DNA from: Paraneptunicella aestuarii
GTDB lineage: Bacteria > Pseudomonadota > Gammaproteobacteria > Enterobacterales > Alteromonadaceae
Reading direction: 5' to 3'
NCBI RefSeq assembly: GCF_019900845.1
Contig: NZ_CP074570.1
Span: 558,001 to 622,000, forward strand
DNA length: 64,000 bases
Made by a program: the position numbers and the translations under genes
The notes under the pieces: model-generated
What the model saw: only the letters and a program-made list of their open reading frames with translations
What the model was told of the DNA's origin: nothing
Databases searched by the model: none
In this document: positions 35,625-44,130 of the stretch, one piece after another
How positions within the stretch are numbered: the first letter of the stretch is position 1
Layout of the letters: each line of letters starts with the position of its first letter

Positions 35625-36677
35625 ATGAATCATGCTGAAAGTTTACATTCAAGAATTTCCAAAAGAATTAGTAAAATTAAAACTGAAGAAGATATGTTGG
35701 CTGTTATCGCTGAAAATCACCAAGATATCGCCGATACCTTTCAGTTAACGCAATCTGAAGCTGAAGATATGAAATCCGTGCCATTTGGTTTAGATACGGG
35801 GTTACTTCAAGAAGCTGAGGCTGCAAGCGATCAAAAACAAATTGTAAGGGCGTTTGAAAATATTCAAAATGCGATGACGGCGGCATCAGCTTCTAATAAA
35901 GCGATGCAAGGCCCGATTCATAGAATGTTAGTCAATGATTCCCCCTTTGATCAGGCTGACCTCATTTACGCAACGTTTGTCGCAAATCAGGCTACCTCTC
36001 AATCAAATAAGGATGTTGAAGTTTTTATGGCTGATATCAACCGTACGGAAGGCCCTAAGAGCGAAATGATGAAAGAATCACGCGAGAAGAGTTCTTTTGC
36101 GGATAATATGATGAATGCTATCTATGCGGGAATTGACGCTGCAACTCCTAAGTTGATTGTAGTCGCTTCTACGGCAGCTTCCGCAGCAATGAGTGCCGTG
36201 GTCGATATGTTTAAACAAACTTGCGAAGTGGCTGTTATTAACAAAAGTAGCAAAACGTTGGTATTGTCTTTAAAGGATAAAGGACAATATGACGTTCATG
36301 GCAAGGCTATCTCTACAGCAAACCGATTAAGTAAAGCTGTAAAAACAAGACATGGGTATTTGCCCATTACAACTATACTTACTGCTTCTTCTCGAAAGGC
36401 TGCGGCTTTTGGCCCTCAGATCGCCTTTTCATTTCATGTAGAAGATAACGAAGATGAAAGGCTGACAATTGCTATTCAAGCTCCGGTTTCAGGGAATAAT
36501 GTAATATCTGTTACAGACAAAAGTGCAAAATACTCAGCGGAGAATGTAGAAAAGGATGGAAACAGTAAACTTGAATGCAGTTATGAGTTTGGTAGTTTCA
36601 AGGTGGTGTCAAAGGTTAGCTCTTCAAGTGGTACTACCCCCAAAATGCTAGTGATTATTTCAGATAAGGATAGCTAG
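35625..36677 (+). CDS. Unrecognised 350-residue protein of the kinase locus
   Basis: Residues 1-170 are mainly helical and charged, without a signal peptide. A small-residue hydrophobic helix (PKLIVVASTAASAAMSAVV, about 174-193) could insert in a membrane. Residues 200-350 look all-beta: VAVINKSSKTLVLSLKDKG, then AAAFGPQIAFSFHVED and SYEFGSFKVVSKV. This recalls beta-sandwich pore-forming proteins (aegerolysin/actinoporin-like), but that is only a pattern-level impression. GGTAAA is the likely weak ribosome site at 35612. The gap to the previous gene is 192 bp. It may be the effector of the locus. Confidence 0.5.
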   Translation: MNHAESLHSRISKRISKIKTEEDMLAVIAENHQDIADTFQLTQSEAEDMKSVPFGLDTGLLQEAEAASDQKQIVRAFENIQNAMTAASASNKAMQGPIHRMLVNDSPFDQADLIYATFVANQATSQSNKDVEVFMADINRTEGPKSEMMKESREKSSFADNMMNAIYAGIDAATPKLIVVASTAASAAMSAVVDMFKQTCEVAVINKSSKTLVLSLKDKGQYDVHGKAISTANRLSKAVKTRHGYLPITTILTASSRKAAAFGPQIAFSFHVEDNEDERLTIAIQAPVSGNNVISVTDKSAKYSAENVEKDGNSKLECSYEFGSFKVVSKVSSSSGTTPKMLVIISDKDS

Positions 36678-36695
36678 ACTATATTTGCGAACAAT

Positions 36696-36718
36696 GGCTC
36701 CTGACAATTGCAGGAGCC
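36696..36718 (+). terminator. Hairpin after the 350-residue gene
   Basis: GGCTCCTG, loop of 7, CAGGAGCC: a perfect 8-bp stem 18 bp after the stop. No T-tract follows, so termination is uncertain. Confidence 0.45.
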
Positions 36719-36895
36719 GTCTACTAGCAATCTCAAGTGAAATCTCAAGTGAAAACAATGTGCTTCGTTCAGTGCCACTAAAGAGAGCCTGGTTTTACCC
36801 ATAAAACAACTACGCTGTAATGTCTGCGTAATGGATTTACCCCAGTTTTTTGGTAGATTTGCGGCTACGTAATATTAATCTGCTAAGAGAGCACT

Positions 36896-37870
36896 ATGGC
36901 GCAGCTATTGGTTAACGCTTCTCAAGAAAGCATTTATTTGACTAAATACCATTTATTTGGGCGCAAGCATCAGGTAGTGAATACTTACCTGGAACATCCA
37001 AATGTGTCTCGTATTCATATGTTGATTGAATGGAAGAATGGTGCTTGGGTTTTAAAAGACAAAAGCACAAATGGGGTGTGGCTTAACGATTCAAGAGTGC
37101 AAATGGAACAGGAATATCCACTGACGGTAGGGGATACTATTGTTCTACCCGAGAGCACCGATATTGCCTTTACAGTTGTTGATCTTGACCAACCTAAAGA
37201 TGTGCTTATTTCAAGTACTGAGAGCGGTGAATCTCAGGAAAATATTCCGAGAGTGATTTTTCTTGACCAATTAAACCTTCTTCCCGACGAACTTTCCCCT
37301 GAAATTGTTTTGTCTTATGACTCAGAAAACAGTACCTGGATGTGTGAAAATACTGAAAGTATGGTTGCTCACCCAATTGTTGAAGGCGATACGATACATT
37401 TTGGCAATAATATTTGGAAGTTTATTACTGGTGCAGACCAAAGTGATGTCCCTACGGCTGAATTGGAAGGTAATGAAGCGTTGGATTTGAAATATATATT
37501 TCGTATCAGCCAGGATGAAGAGTTGGCTGAACTGAAGATTAGAAATAAGGATTCTGTTATAGATTTGGATGTGCGTTCCCATCACTACCTTACCGCTCTT
37601 TTGGCGCGATATAAAAAGCAAGAACCTGAGCAAGATAATGGGCTTGATGAGTGTCTGAAAGGCTGGGTTTCGATTAAACAATTGTCTAAAGATTTGGGGC
37701 TTAATGAGAGCCATATCAATATTCAAATTCATCGAGCCAGAAAACAACTGATGGAACATTGTCAGCGTATTGGTTTAAATGTCCCAGATATCATTGAACG
37801 CAGAAGAGGCTATGTGCGTTTTGCGGCTGAGCAATTTAGCATTTTTAAGGGAGATGTGTTGGAAGCTTAG
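36896..37870 (+). CDS. FHA-domain protein with winged-helix-like C-terminus
   Basis: 324 residues. The N-terminal FHA domain (about 20-95) has the phosphothreonine-binding residues: FGRKH, SRIHM and STNGVWLND. The middle (about 100-230) may be a second, degenerate FHA-like region (PIVEGDTIHFGNNIW). The C-terminal ~80 residues (WVSIKQLSKDLGLNESHI, then IQIHRARKQLMEH and RRGYVRF) resemble a winged-helix DNA-binding domain of response-regulator type. It is therefore a likely phospho-dependent transcription regulator, and the natural reader of the Ser/Thr kinase at 29276. It starts 218 bp after the 350-residue gene. Confidence 0.75.
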   Translation: MAQLLVNASQESIYLTKYHLFGRKHQVVNTYLEHPNVSRIHMLIEWKNGAWVLKDKSTNGVWLNDSRVQMEQEYPLTVGDTIVLPESTDIAFTVVDLDQPKDVLISSTESGESQENIPRVIFLDQLNLLPDELSPEIVLSYDSENSTWMCENTESMVAHPIVEGDTIHFGNNIWKFITGADQSDVPTAELEGNEALDLKYIFRISQDEELAELKIRNKDSVIDLDVRSHHYLTALLARYKKQEPEQDNGLDECLKGWVSIKQLSKDLGLNESHINIQIHRARKQLMEHCQRIGLNVPDIIERRRGYVRFAAEQFSIFKGDVLEA

Positions 37871-37879
37871 GGGGGATGA

Positions 37880-37908
37880 CTGGTTTCCATATTGAGTATG
37901 GAAACCAG
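37880..37908. terminator. Hairpin between convergent genes
   Basis: CTGGTTTCCATA, loop TTGAG, TATGGAAACCAG: a perfect 12-bp stem just after the FHA gene and before the convergent methyltransferase gene. U-tracts are lacking on both sides. Confidence 0.55.
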
Positions 37909-37935
37909 ATAAAGTGCTGATAAAAGAGATGAAGC

Positions 37936-38691
37936 CTACTCAGGTTTTCTAAACCTGAACGTCCAGCGGTCGGTTCTGCCGGTGACTGAGCGGTCACCCA
38001 CTTCTTTGTCCAGTTTATCTACTGGGCGGTAGTGCAGGTCGCTGTAATCTTCAAAAACAAACCCTGCTTTGGTGATTTCCAGAATGGCTTTTACCGGGTC
38101 GATTCTGCGTGAGTTCTCATGCTTATTCGGTTCCATATGACGCGCAGTGTGCGTGATAACCCCATAAACACCACCGGGCTTAAGCGCTTTAAATATGGCG
38201 TGATTAAGCTCCATACGCGCTTCCGGAGTAAAGCTGTGATAGTTGCGGAAGGTGAGCACCATATCCACATTATCGACACCCAATGAATCAAGCTTGGCTG
38301 ATAATACGGGGGAACCTTCTTCACGCCAGATTTTAGCGTCTTTTCCGGCGACTTTGGTGTGCTGGAAGTCAGGATGAGGCAGCAAATGTTGTTCAACCTG
38401 TGTGGTGTTTAATGCCACATAAAAGTCGCCTTTTTCCTTTAGCGTGGGGGCGAGTATTTTGGTATACCAGCCTCCACCGGGGAGAAGTTCTACGACACGC
38501 ATATCTTCGCGTAACCCGAAGAATTTCAGGGTTTCGACGGGTTTGCGGTTTGAGTCTCGGTACACTTCCTTGAGAGTACGTAAATTAGACTTCATGGCGT
38601 TTTCTATTTTCAACTGCGTGCTGTCAAAGTCTCCCGATAGCACTGAAAAGCTGGCAGCGCCCGCCAGCATAAGAGTTAACAACTTTTTCAT
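37936..38691 (-). CDS. Exported class I methyltransferase-like protein (copy 2)
   Basis: 251 residues (COG4798-like). A signal peptide (LTLMLAGAASFSVLSG, to about residue 19) precedes a Rossmann methyltransferase domain; motif I reads VVELLPGGGWYTKILAP and a later strand VDMVLTFRNYHS. The TARHMEPNKHENSRRI segment is family-specific. Methyltransferases with export signals are odd because SAM is cytoplasmic, so the substrate and even activity are unclear. It is paralogous to the gene 17 bp upstream and last of the amidohydrolase operon. Confidence 0.75.
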   Translation of the reverse strand: MKKLLTLMLAGAASFSVLSGDFDSTQLKIENAMKSNLRTLKEVYRDSNRKPVETLKFFGLREDMRVVELLPGGGWYTKILAPTLKEKGDFYVALNTTQVEQHLLPHPDFQHTKVAGKDAKIWREEGSPVLSAKLDSLGVDNVDMVLTFRNYHSFTPEARMELNHAIFKALKPGGVYGVITHTARHMEPNKHENSRRIDPVKAILEITKAGFVFEDYSDLHYRPVDKLDKEVGDRSVTGRTDRWTFRFRKPE

Positions 38692-38708
38692 GGGTTGAGT
38701 CCCGTTCT

Positions 38709-39563
38709 CTATTCAGGTTTAACAAACTTCAATAGGAATCGATCGCTCTCGCCAATAGAGGCGTACTTCTTCTTGCTTTCTTCTCCTTCGGCAAAGGCAG
38801 GAGCCAGGCTCCAAACTCCCCAGCCATGATCTTTGGTATCTTTCGGGTTGTTAAGGAGCTCTGATGATGCTGCCAACTTAAATCCGACCGATTCGGCAAA
38901 CTTGATGGTACGCTCTTTAGACACATAGCCATTACGAGCTAATGGATCTTCCGTTGCCGGATCATCCCATTCATGATCAACAACACCCAAAGTACCGCCC
39001 GGTTTAAGTGCGTCGTACCAAGCCTTAAAAGCCAATTGAGCATAGGCGCCGCTGTCATAAAGCTCGCCTACCAGATTGTGAACGCTGCGGAATGTCAGCA
39101 CCATGTCAGCAGTGCCTTTAGGTGCGATCTTCAGGTCATAGGGCAAATAGAATTGGGTGATCTCAACGTCTTTGTACAATTCGTTGTGCTTGCCCATTTT
39201 AACCAGAAATTCGCCTAATCCTTTGCGCTGAAAGCCATACTTGTCTTGAGCATTGGCATTGTATTGGGCTGCATAGAACTTGCCGTTTTGTTTCAGTGCT
39301 GGAGCCAGAATTTCGGTATACCAGCCGCCACCTGGCCAAATTTCAACGACAGTCATATCGGAACGAAAGCCAAGGAAGTCGAGCACTTCAGCTGGCTTAC
39401 GGTATTGGTCTCGGGCTTTATTCTTTTCGCTACGATGCTCACCATGAATGGCGGAATCAATTGCTGCTTTGGTTGCTGCATCAAAATCAGCGTGTGCGGA
39501 AAAACTCATTAAACCGATGATACTGCTGGCAATCAGAGTTTTAATTTTCGGAGTAATTCGCAT
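38709..39563 (-). CDS. Exported class I methyltransferase-like protein (copy 1)
   Basis: 284 residues from ATG 39563, which has AAGGAAAC 5 bases upstream; a start at 39590 would overlap the previous stop. Signal peptide SSIIGLMSFSAHA is cleaved near residue 23. Motif I is VVEIWPGGGWYTEILAPAL and motif IV DMVLTFRSVHN, parallel to copy 2. It also has GTLGVVDHEWDDP. The role is unknown, as for copy 2. It lies 26 bp after the amidohydrolase gene. Confidence 0.78.
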   Translation of the reverse strand: MRITPKIKTLIASSIIGLMSFSAHADFDAATKAAIDSAIHGEHRSEKNKARDQYRKPAEVLDFLGFRSDMTVVEIWPGGGWYTEILAPALKQNGKFYAAQYNANAQDKYGFQRKGLGEFLVKMGKHNELYKDVEITQFYLPYDLKIAPKGTADMVLTFRSVHNLVGELYDSGAYAQLAFKAWYDALKPGGTLGVVDHEWDDPATEDPLARNGYVSKERTIKFAESVGFKLAASSELLNNPKDTKDHGWGVWSLAPAFAEGEESKKKYASIGESDRFLLKFVKPE

Positions 39564-39589
39564 TATGTTTCCTTTTGGGAAGTTTGACA

Positions 39590-40867
39590 TTATTGTTTGA
39601 ATACTTTTCCGTCTTTCATCACGAATACGACATCCATCATGCTTTTGATGTCGCGTAGTGGATCGCCATTTACCGCGACAATATCTGCCAGTTTTCCGGC
39701 TTCGATAGTGCCTAGTTGATCGTCAATTTTAAGCAATTGAGCGCCGTGATAAGTGGCACTGCGGATGGCGTCTAGTGGATCCATACCTGCTTGCACCATC
39801 AGAACGAATTCTTCGCCATTCTCGCCATGAGGGGAGACGCCGGAATCCGTACCAAACGCGATTTTCACGCCTGCATTGTACGCTCTGGCGAAGGTGCGTT
39901 GAATTAATGGGCCAATGGAAGCTGCTTTAGGGCGGACTATGTCAGGGAAAAAACCATCAATTTCGGATTTCTTGGCTACCCAGTTTCCAGCGGTAACGGT
40001 AGGAACATAGTAAGTGCCATGTTGCTTCATTAATTCGATAGTATCGTCGCCTATATAGGTGCCATGTTCGATGGAATCAACACCTGCGCGAATTGCGCGC
40101 TCCATGCCTTCTTTACCATGAGCGTGTACGGCGACAGTCATGCCGTAGTCTCTTGCTGTTGCAACAATCGCTTCCAGCTCATCAGTCATGAATTGTGGGT
40201 TTTGACCGCTTTTAGCCAGGCTTAGTACGCCGCCTGTAGCTGTGATTTTGATTAAATCTGCGCCGTCTTTGTAGCGCTGGCGAACCGCTTTTCTTGCTTC
40301 GTCTGTGCCGCTAATCACGCCATCTCTGGGGCCAGGATCTCCCATCAGATCGAATTTGCGTCCGTTGGTTGGGTCGGCGTGACCACCTGTAGTGGCAATG
40401 GATTTTGCTGCTGTGTATATACGAGGGCCAACAATATCGCCTCGGTTAATGGCATTACGCAATGCAATGGTTTCGTTACCTCTGTCACCCAGGTTACGTA
40501 CTGTGGTAAAACCAGCCATGAGTGTGCGGTTGGCGTACACCACACCTTTTAGAACATTGTCTGTGGGATTCATGGTGAACTGTTGCACATAGTTGTTTGG
40601 GTTATGTTCCGAGGTGATGTGAACATGCATATCCATGAGACCAGGCATAACGGTCGCATTTTTTAAATCAATGACCTGATCAGTGGACTCTGGTTGAGTA
40701 AAACCACTTTCTATGCCAACAATTTTATTGTCTTCGACAACAACGGTAGCGCGATAGAGGACTTCGCTGTTATTGGCCGGGATCAGCTTGCCTGCATGGA
40801 TCAGGGTTTTTGAGTATGTGAGAGTGCTGGTTAGAAGGAGTGTGCATAGGGTTGCGAATTTTATCAT
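39590..40867 (-). CDS. Secreted amidohydrolase (imidazolonepropionase-like)
   Basis: 425 residues, amidohydrolase superfamily. Signal peptide ends about residue 19 (LTYSK). Metal ligands: MDMHVHI (HxH), [10 protein letters not shown] (bridging lysine), VAVHAHG and SIEHGTY histidines, and [10 protein letters not shown] aspartate. The C-terminal [13 protein letters not shown] is typical of the periplasmic Xaa-Pro dipeptidase-like/imidazolonepropionase-like subgroup common in Alteromonadales. It is first in the operon with two exported methyltransferase-like proteins. Confidence 0.9.
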   Translation of the reverse strand: MIKFATLCTLLLTSTLTYSKTLIHAGKLIPANNSEVLYRATVVVEDNKIVGIESGFTQPESTDQVIDLKNATVMPGLMDMHVHITSEHNPNNYVQQFTMNPTDNVLKGVVYANRTLMAGFTTVRNLGDRGNETIALRNAINRGDIVGPRIYTAAKSIATTGGHADPTNGRKFDLMGDPGPRDGVISGTDEARKAVRQRYKDGADLIKITATGGVLSLAKSGQNPQFMTDELEAIVATARDYGMTVAVHAHGKEGMERAIRAGVDSIEHGTYIGDDTIELMKQHGTYYVPTVTAGNWVAKKSEIDGFFPDIVRPKAASIGPLIQRTFARAYNAGVKIAFGTDSGVSPHGENGEEFVLMVQAGMDPLDAIRSATYHGAQLLKIDDQLGTIEAGKLADIVAVNGDPLRDIKSMMDVVFVMKDGKVFKQ

Positions 40868-41070
40868 TGGATTTCACCACATTACTTATTGGCACTATCG
40901 AATACGGAATGTTCTATTACTTAAAATGAGTAATAGCGGCTGGTGATAGTGCTTAATTCGGTGAACAAACTAGCGCAGCGAGAATAGAATTACCAGCTCT
41001 TTTGGGTAATCTTCTGTGCCAAAATGTTTTTACATCAAGACAGATTGCAGGTAAGTGACGGGTTGAAACC

Positions 41071-41625
41071 TTAATCCAGTAGCCCTAATGAAAATGAGTA
41101 GTTTCCGCTATTTACCATGAGGTGATGCTCGCCATTGGCAAGCTCTCTTTCTTCGCCAAGTTCGACTAACTGGTAGTAAACATTCTGATGTAAGCGTGCA
41201 TAAAGATTGCTTCGCACCAATACATAAGGGAGTGGTTGATCGTTTTTGCCATCCATTCTCAGCTCAACAGGGTTCTGCTCACTGACAACAAACTCTTCAC
41301 CTTGTCCGGTGGTAAAAATGATCAGATTATCTTGTTGTTTCCAGGATGTGATAACAAAAGGCACGTCTTCGACGTGTATGCCGACTTTCTCGACCGGAGT
41401 TACCAGAAAATATTTGTCATCCTCTTTTTTCAGTACGGAGGCGAATAACCTGACTAATGCCGGTCGTCCGATGGGAGTTCCCATGTAGTGCCACGAGCCA
41501 TCATGCTTAATGCGTAAATCTATGTCGCCACAAAAGGGTGGATCCCACAGGTGAACAGGCGCTGCATTACCCGTTTGCGATTGCAGTTGTTTTTGTAGCT
41601 GTTTTTGCAGTGATGCGAGATCCAT
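41071..41625 (-). CDS. DUF1285 family protein
   Basis: 184 residues, cytoplasmic. The conserved opening of DUF1285, VHLWDPPFCGDIDLRIKHDG, then WHYMGTPIGRPALVRLF, is present; the remainder is mostly beta, with FLVTPVEKVGIHVEDVPFV. Function unknown; two DUF1285 barrels per protein are known in structures. It follows the DUF3014 gene by 30 bp, a frequent pairing. Confidence 0.88.
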   Translation of the reverse strand: MDLASLQKQLQKQLQSQTGNAAPVHLWDPPFCGDIDLRIKHDGSWHYMGTPIGRPALVRLFASVLKKEDDKYFLVTPVEKVGIHVEDVPFVITSWKQQDNLIIFTTGQGEEFVVSEQNPVELRMDGKNDQPLPYVLVRSNLYARLHQNVYYQLVELGEERELANGEHHLMVNSGNYSFSLGLLD

Positions 41626-41655
41626 AGCGTTGGCTGAATGGAAAAAAGCGCTGGG

Positions 41656-42501
41656 TTAGTTCCCCAACGCTTCTTTGATTTCTCTGAGTTTGGCTTTGAT
41701 TTGACGCATATTCTCTGGGCCTGTACGTAAAAGCTGCTTTTGAGCATCGCTGAGGCTTTCAATGCGTTCATTGCGATATTTATACATAACGCTGTCGCTA
41801 TACACTTCTACGGGAACTGGAATTTCCGGCGTGTCTAACAAATGGTTGATAGCGTCCAGTAAGCGTTCATCAAACCCGCTATCAGGATTACCTACCTGCA
41901 TGTAAATCTCATTCAATGCGGGCTTGTATTTCTGATATAGGCTAATCAGGCTGCTGGTTTGAATAGAATCCAATGCTTCTGCGTAAGTGCTGTAACGCTT
42001 ATAGCTTGCGGCATCGATCCATTCTTTTCCTGCCTGGTGATAAATTCTGAACTGCCCTTTGGGAGGACGTAGAAAATGATGATTGTCGGTGAGCTCTTGC
42101 TCGGCAAGGTTGTTAGTAAATACAACAAAGCGACGTAATAAATCATCATCAACCAGAACTTCCGCCAAGGCGGGCATTGCGCTTAGTGCAATAACGGCTG
42201 TTTTTACAGCTGCATCACTGATATCCAGAGGTTCTGGCTCTGGAACTTCTTCGATTTCCGGTTCTGGTTCAACATAGACTGTCTCGGGTTCTTCCTCGGG
42301 TTCCGGTTCTACAACGGGTTCAGGCTCTGGTTGGCTGGGAGCACTGGTTTGTACCGGCACGGGAACGGGAGCTTCGTCTTCTGATGAAAGCCAGAAAAAC
42401 ACTCCTAACAGCACAACTATAGCCACTGCCCCTAAAATCATATGGGGTGTTAATGAGCGTTGTTCGTCGGCGTTATTATCTGAAGTTTCTGGGTTATTCA
42501 T
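41656..42501 (-). CDS. DUF3014 family membrane-anchored protein
   Basis: 281 residues. One transmembrane helix (MILGAVAIVVLLGVFFWL, about 21-38) is followed by a Pro/Glu-rich, TonB-like linker (about 45-95, repeats of PEPEPE type) that can span the periplasm. The DUF3014 domain follows at about 100-275 (LSAMPALAEVLVDDDLLRRF, FLRPPKGQFRIY). Function unknown. First gene of the DUF3014-DUF1285 pair. Confidence 0.87.
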   Translation of the reverse strand: MNNPETSDNNADEQRSLTPHMILGAVAIVVLLGVFFWLSSEDEAPVPVPVQTSAPSQPEPEPVVEPEPEEEPETVYVEPEPEIEEVPEPEPLDISDAAVKTAVIALSAMPALAEVLVDDDLLRRFVVFTNNLAEQELTDNHHFLRPPKGQFRIYHQAGKEWIDAASYKRYSTYAEALDSIQTSSLISLYQKYKPALNEIYMQVGNPDSGFDERLLDAINHLLDTPEIPVPVEVYSDSVMYKYRNERIESLSDAQKQLLRTGPENMRQIKAKLREIKEALGN

Positions 42502-42755
42502 AGTTAAACTTATACGATCCTGTATTCGAGCATTATTAATACGTTACTGGAATGTGGTTTGTTTTGCATCAAAAAAAACCTTCTTTTCCAAGTTTCTGCT
42601 TCGCTTGATTTCGGTTAATGTAAAGCTCAACATGCCCATGGAAGTCACTTTAGAGTATTAAGATAGAGTGCTGAGACAGGGCGCTGAGATTTCATAGCTT
42701 AATCAAGCTAAACGTTTTAAACTGAAACCTTGCTGAACTTAAGGTTGTACATTTT

Positions 42756-43973
42756 ATGAATTTGATTTTGTTCGCAATCCCTTTTTTCTTTCTACTCATT
42801 GCACTTGAGCTGGTTTGGGATTGGCATAAGAAGACCAATTATTATCGAGTAAATGATGCTATTACCAGTCTTGGTTTGGGCATTGTTAGTCGGGTCATTG
42901 CCATTGCCAAAAAGTTTATTCCTTTCACTTTGTATTATTTGATGTTTGATCATCTTTCAGTGGTGAAATTATCGGAAGAACTTTGGGTGTGGGTATTAGG
43001 CTTTGTGCTTTACGATTTTTGCTATTACTGGCTGCATCGTTTATCTCATGAAGTGAATTTCCTGTGGGCTGCCCATGTTGTTCATCATTCCAGTGAAGAA
43101 TATAACCTGACCACTGCATTACGCCAGACTAGCGGCAGCATCTTTGGTTGGGTGTTCTATCTTCCCATGGCTGTTATCGGTATTCCGCCAGAGATTTTTA
43201 TTTCCGTTGGTGCCATGAATCTGATTTATCAGTTTTGGGTGCATACACGCCATGTACCCAAGTTAGGATGGTATGAACTGGTTTTCGTAACGCCGTCGAA
43301 TCATCGTGTACACCATGCTCAAAATCAGGTTTATATCGATCGTAACTATGGTGGTGTGTTTATTCTTTGGGATCGCATGTTCGGTACTTTTCAGGAAGAG
43401 TTGGACGATGAAGCGCCTATTTACGGTATTCGCAAAGCATTAAAAAGCTGGGATCCCATCTGGGCAAATTTCCACGTTTACTGGCAATTAGGAAAAGATG
43501 CCTGGAATACCAAGCATTGGAAAGACAAGCTGCTTATCTGGTTCAAGCCGACGGGCTGGAGACCTGATGATGTGCAAATCAGCGACCCTTTGCCTCGCAC
43601 AGACCTGACTAAATTCAAGAAATTTGATATTGAATTAACAGGCTGGCAGAAGGTGTATTCCTTACTACAGCATATTGGCATTATCGGTGCGGCTTTGGTG
43701 GTGATGATTCAATTGCCGCAATTTGACACTTGGCAGACAGTTCCTGCCTTGGCTTATGTGCTTTTTGCCAGCTACAGCCTAGGATTAGTGTTAAGCAACA
43801 ATAAGTTTGGTGCTGCTTTAGAAATTGCCAAGCACATTGCTTTACCTGCGCTGCTTTTGCACTTGCAAGCTGCTGATTGGATGTTGTTGGCATTTGGAGC
43901 CAATATTGCGGTGAGTCTGGTGATTTTGGCTTTGATGCTGAAAGAACAAAAAGAAGTGTTACAAGCTGGATAG
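42756..43973 (+). CDS. Sterol desaturase / fatty acid hydroxylase family protein
   Basis: 405 residues, integral membrane di-iron enzyme family. The three histidine clusters are visible: HRLSHE near residue 95, HVVHH near 110, and NHRVHH near 186. N-terminal helices at about 2-18 and 70-95 and C-terminal helices after 300 give a membrane-embedded site. It resembles the long bacterial relatives of alkylglycerol monooxygenase (TMEM195 type). The substrate is unknown. Monocistronic; a bidirectional terminator follows. Confidence 0.85.
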   Translation: MNLILFAIPFFFLLIALELVWDWHKKTNYYRVNDAITSLGLGIVSRVIAIAKKFIPFTLYYLMFDHLSVVKLSEELWVWVLGFVLYDFCYYWLHRLSHEVNFLWAAHVVHHSSEEYNLTTALRQTSGSIFGWVFYLPMAVIGIPPEIFISVGAMNLIYQFWVHTRHVPKLGWYELVFVTPSNHRVHHAQNQVYIDRNYGGVFILWDRMFGTFQEELDDEAPIYGIRKALKSWDPIWANFHVYWQLGKDAWNTKHWKDKLLIWFKPTGWRPDDVQISDPLPRTDLTKFKKFDIELTGWQKVYSLLQHIGIIGAALVVMIQLPQFDTWQTVPALAYVLFASYSLGLVLSNNKFGAALEIAKHIALPALLLHLQAADWMLLAFGANIAVSLVILALMLKEQKEVLQAG

Positions 43974-44026
43974 GATAGACGTTGGGGAAAAACGCTGTAA
44001 GTCTGTTCAGCTAACAGTTTCCAAAT

Positions 44027-44061
44027 AAAAAGGTCTTTGGTGTGAGCCAAAGACCTTTTTT
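44027..44061. terminator. Bidirectional terminator
   Basis: AAAAAGGTCTTTGG, loop TGTGAG, CCAAAGACCTTTTTT. A/T tails on both sides, between convergent genes. Confidence 0.88.
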
Positions 44062-44082
44062 CATGAGTCAACTTTAATGTCG

Positions 44083-44111
44083 TAAGCTTTCTACCAAAGA
44101 TAGAAAGCTTA
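44083..44111 (-). terminator. Second hairpin after the TonB receptor
   Basis: TAAGCTTTCTA, loop of 7, TAGAAAGCTTA: a perfect 11-bp stem 20 bp beyond the minus-strand receptor stop. Confidence 0.5.
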
Positions 44112-44130
44112 ATTAGACAGGTATTTAAGC

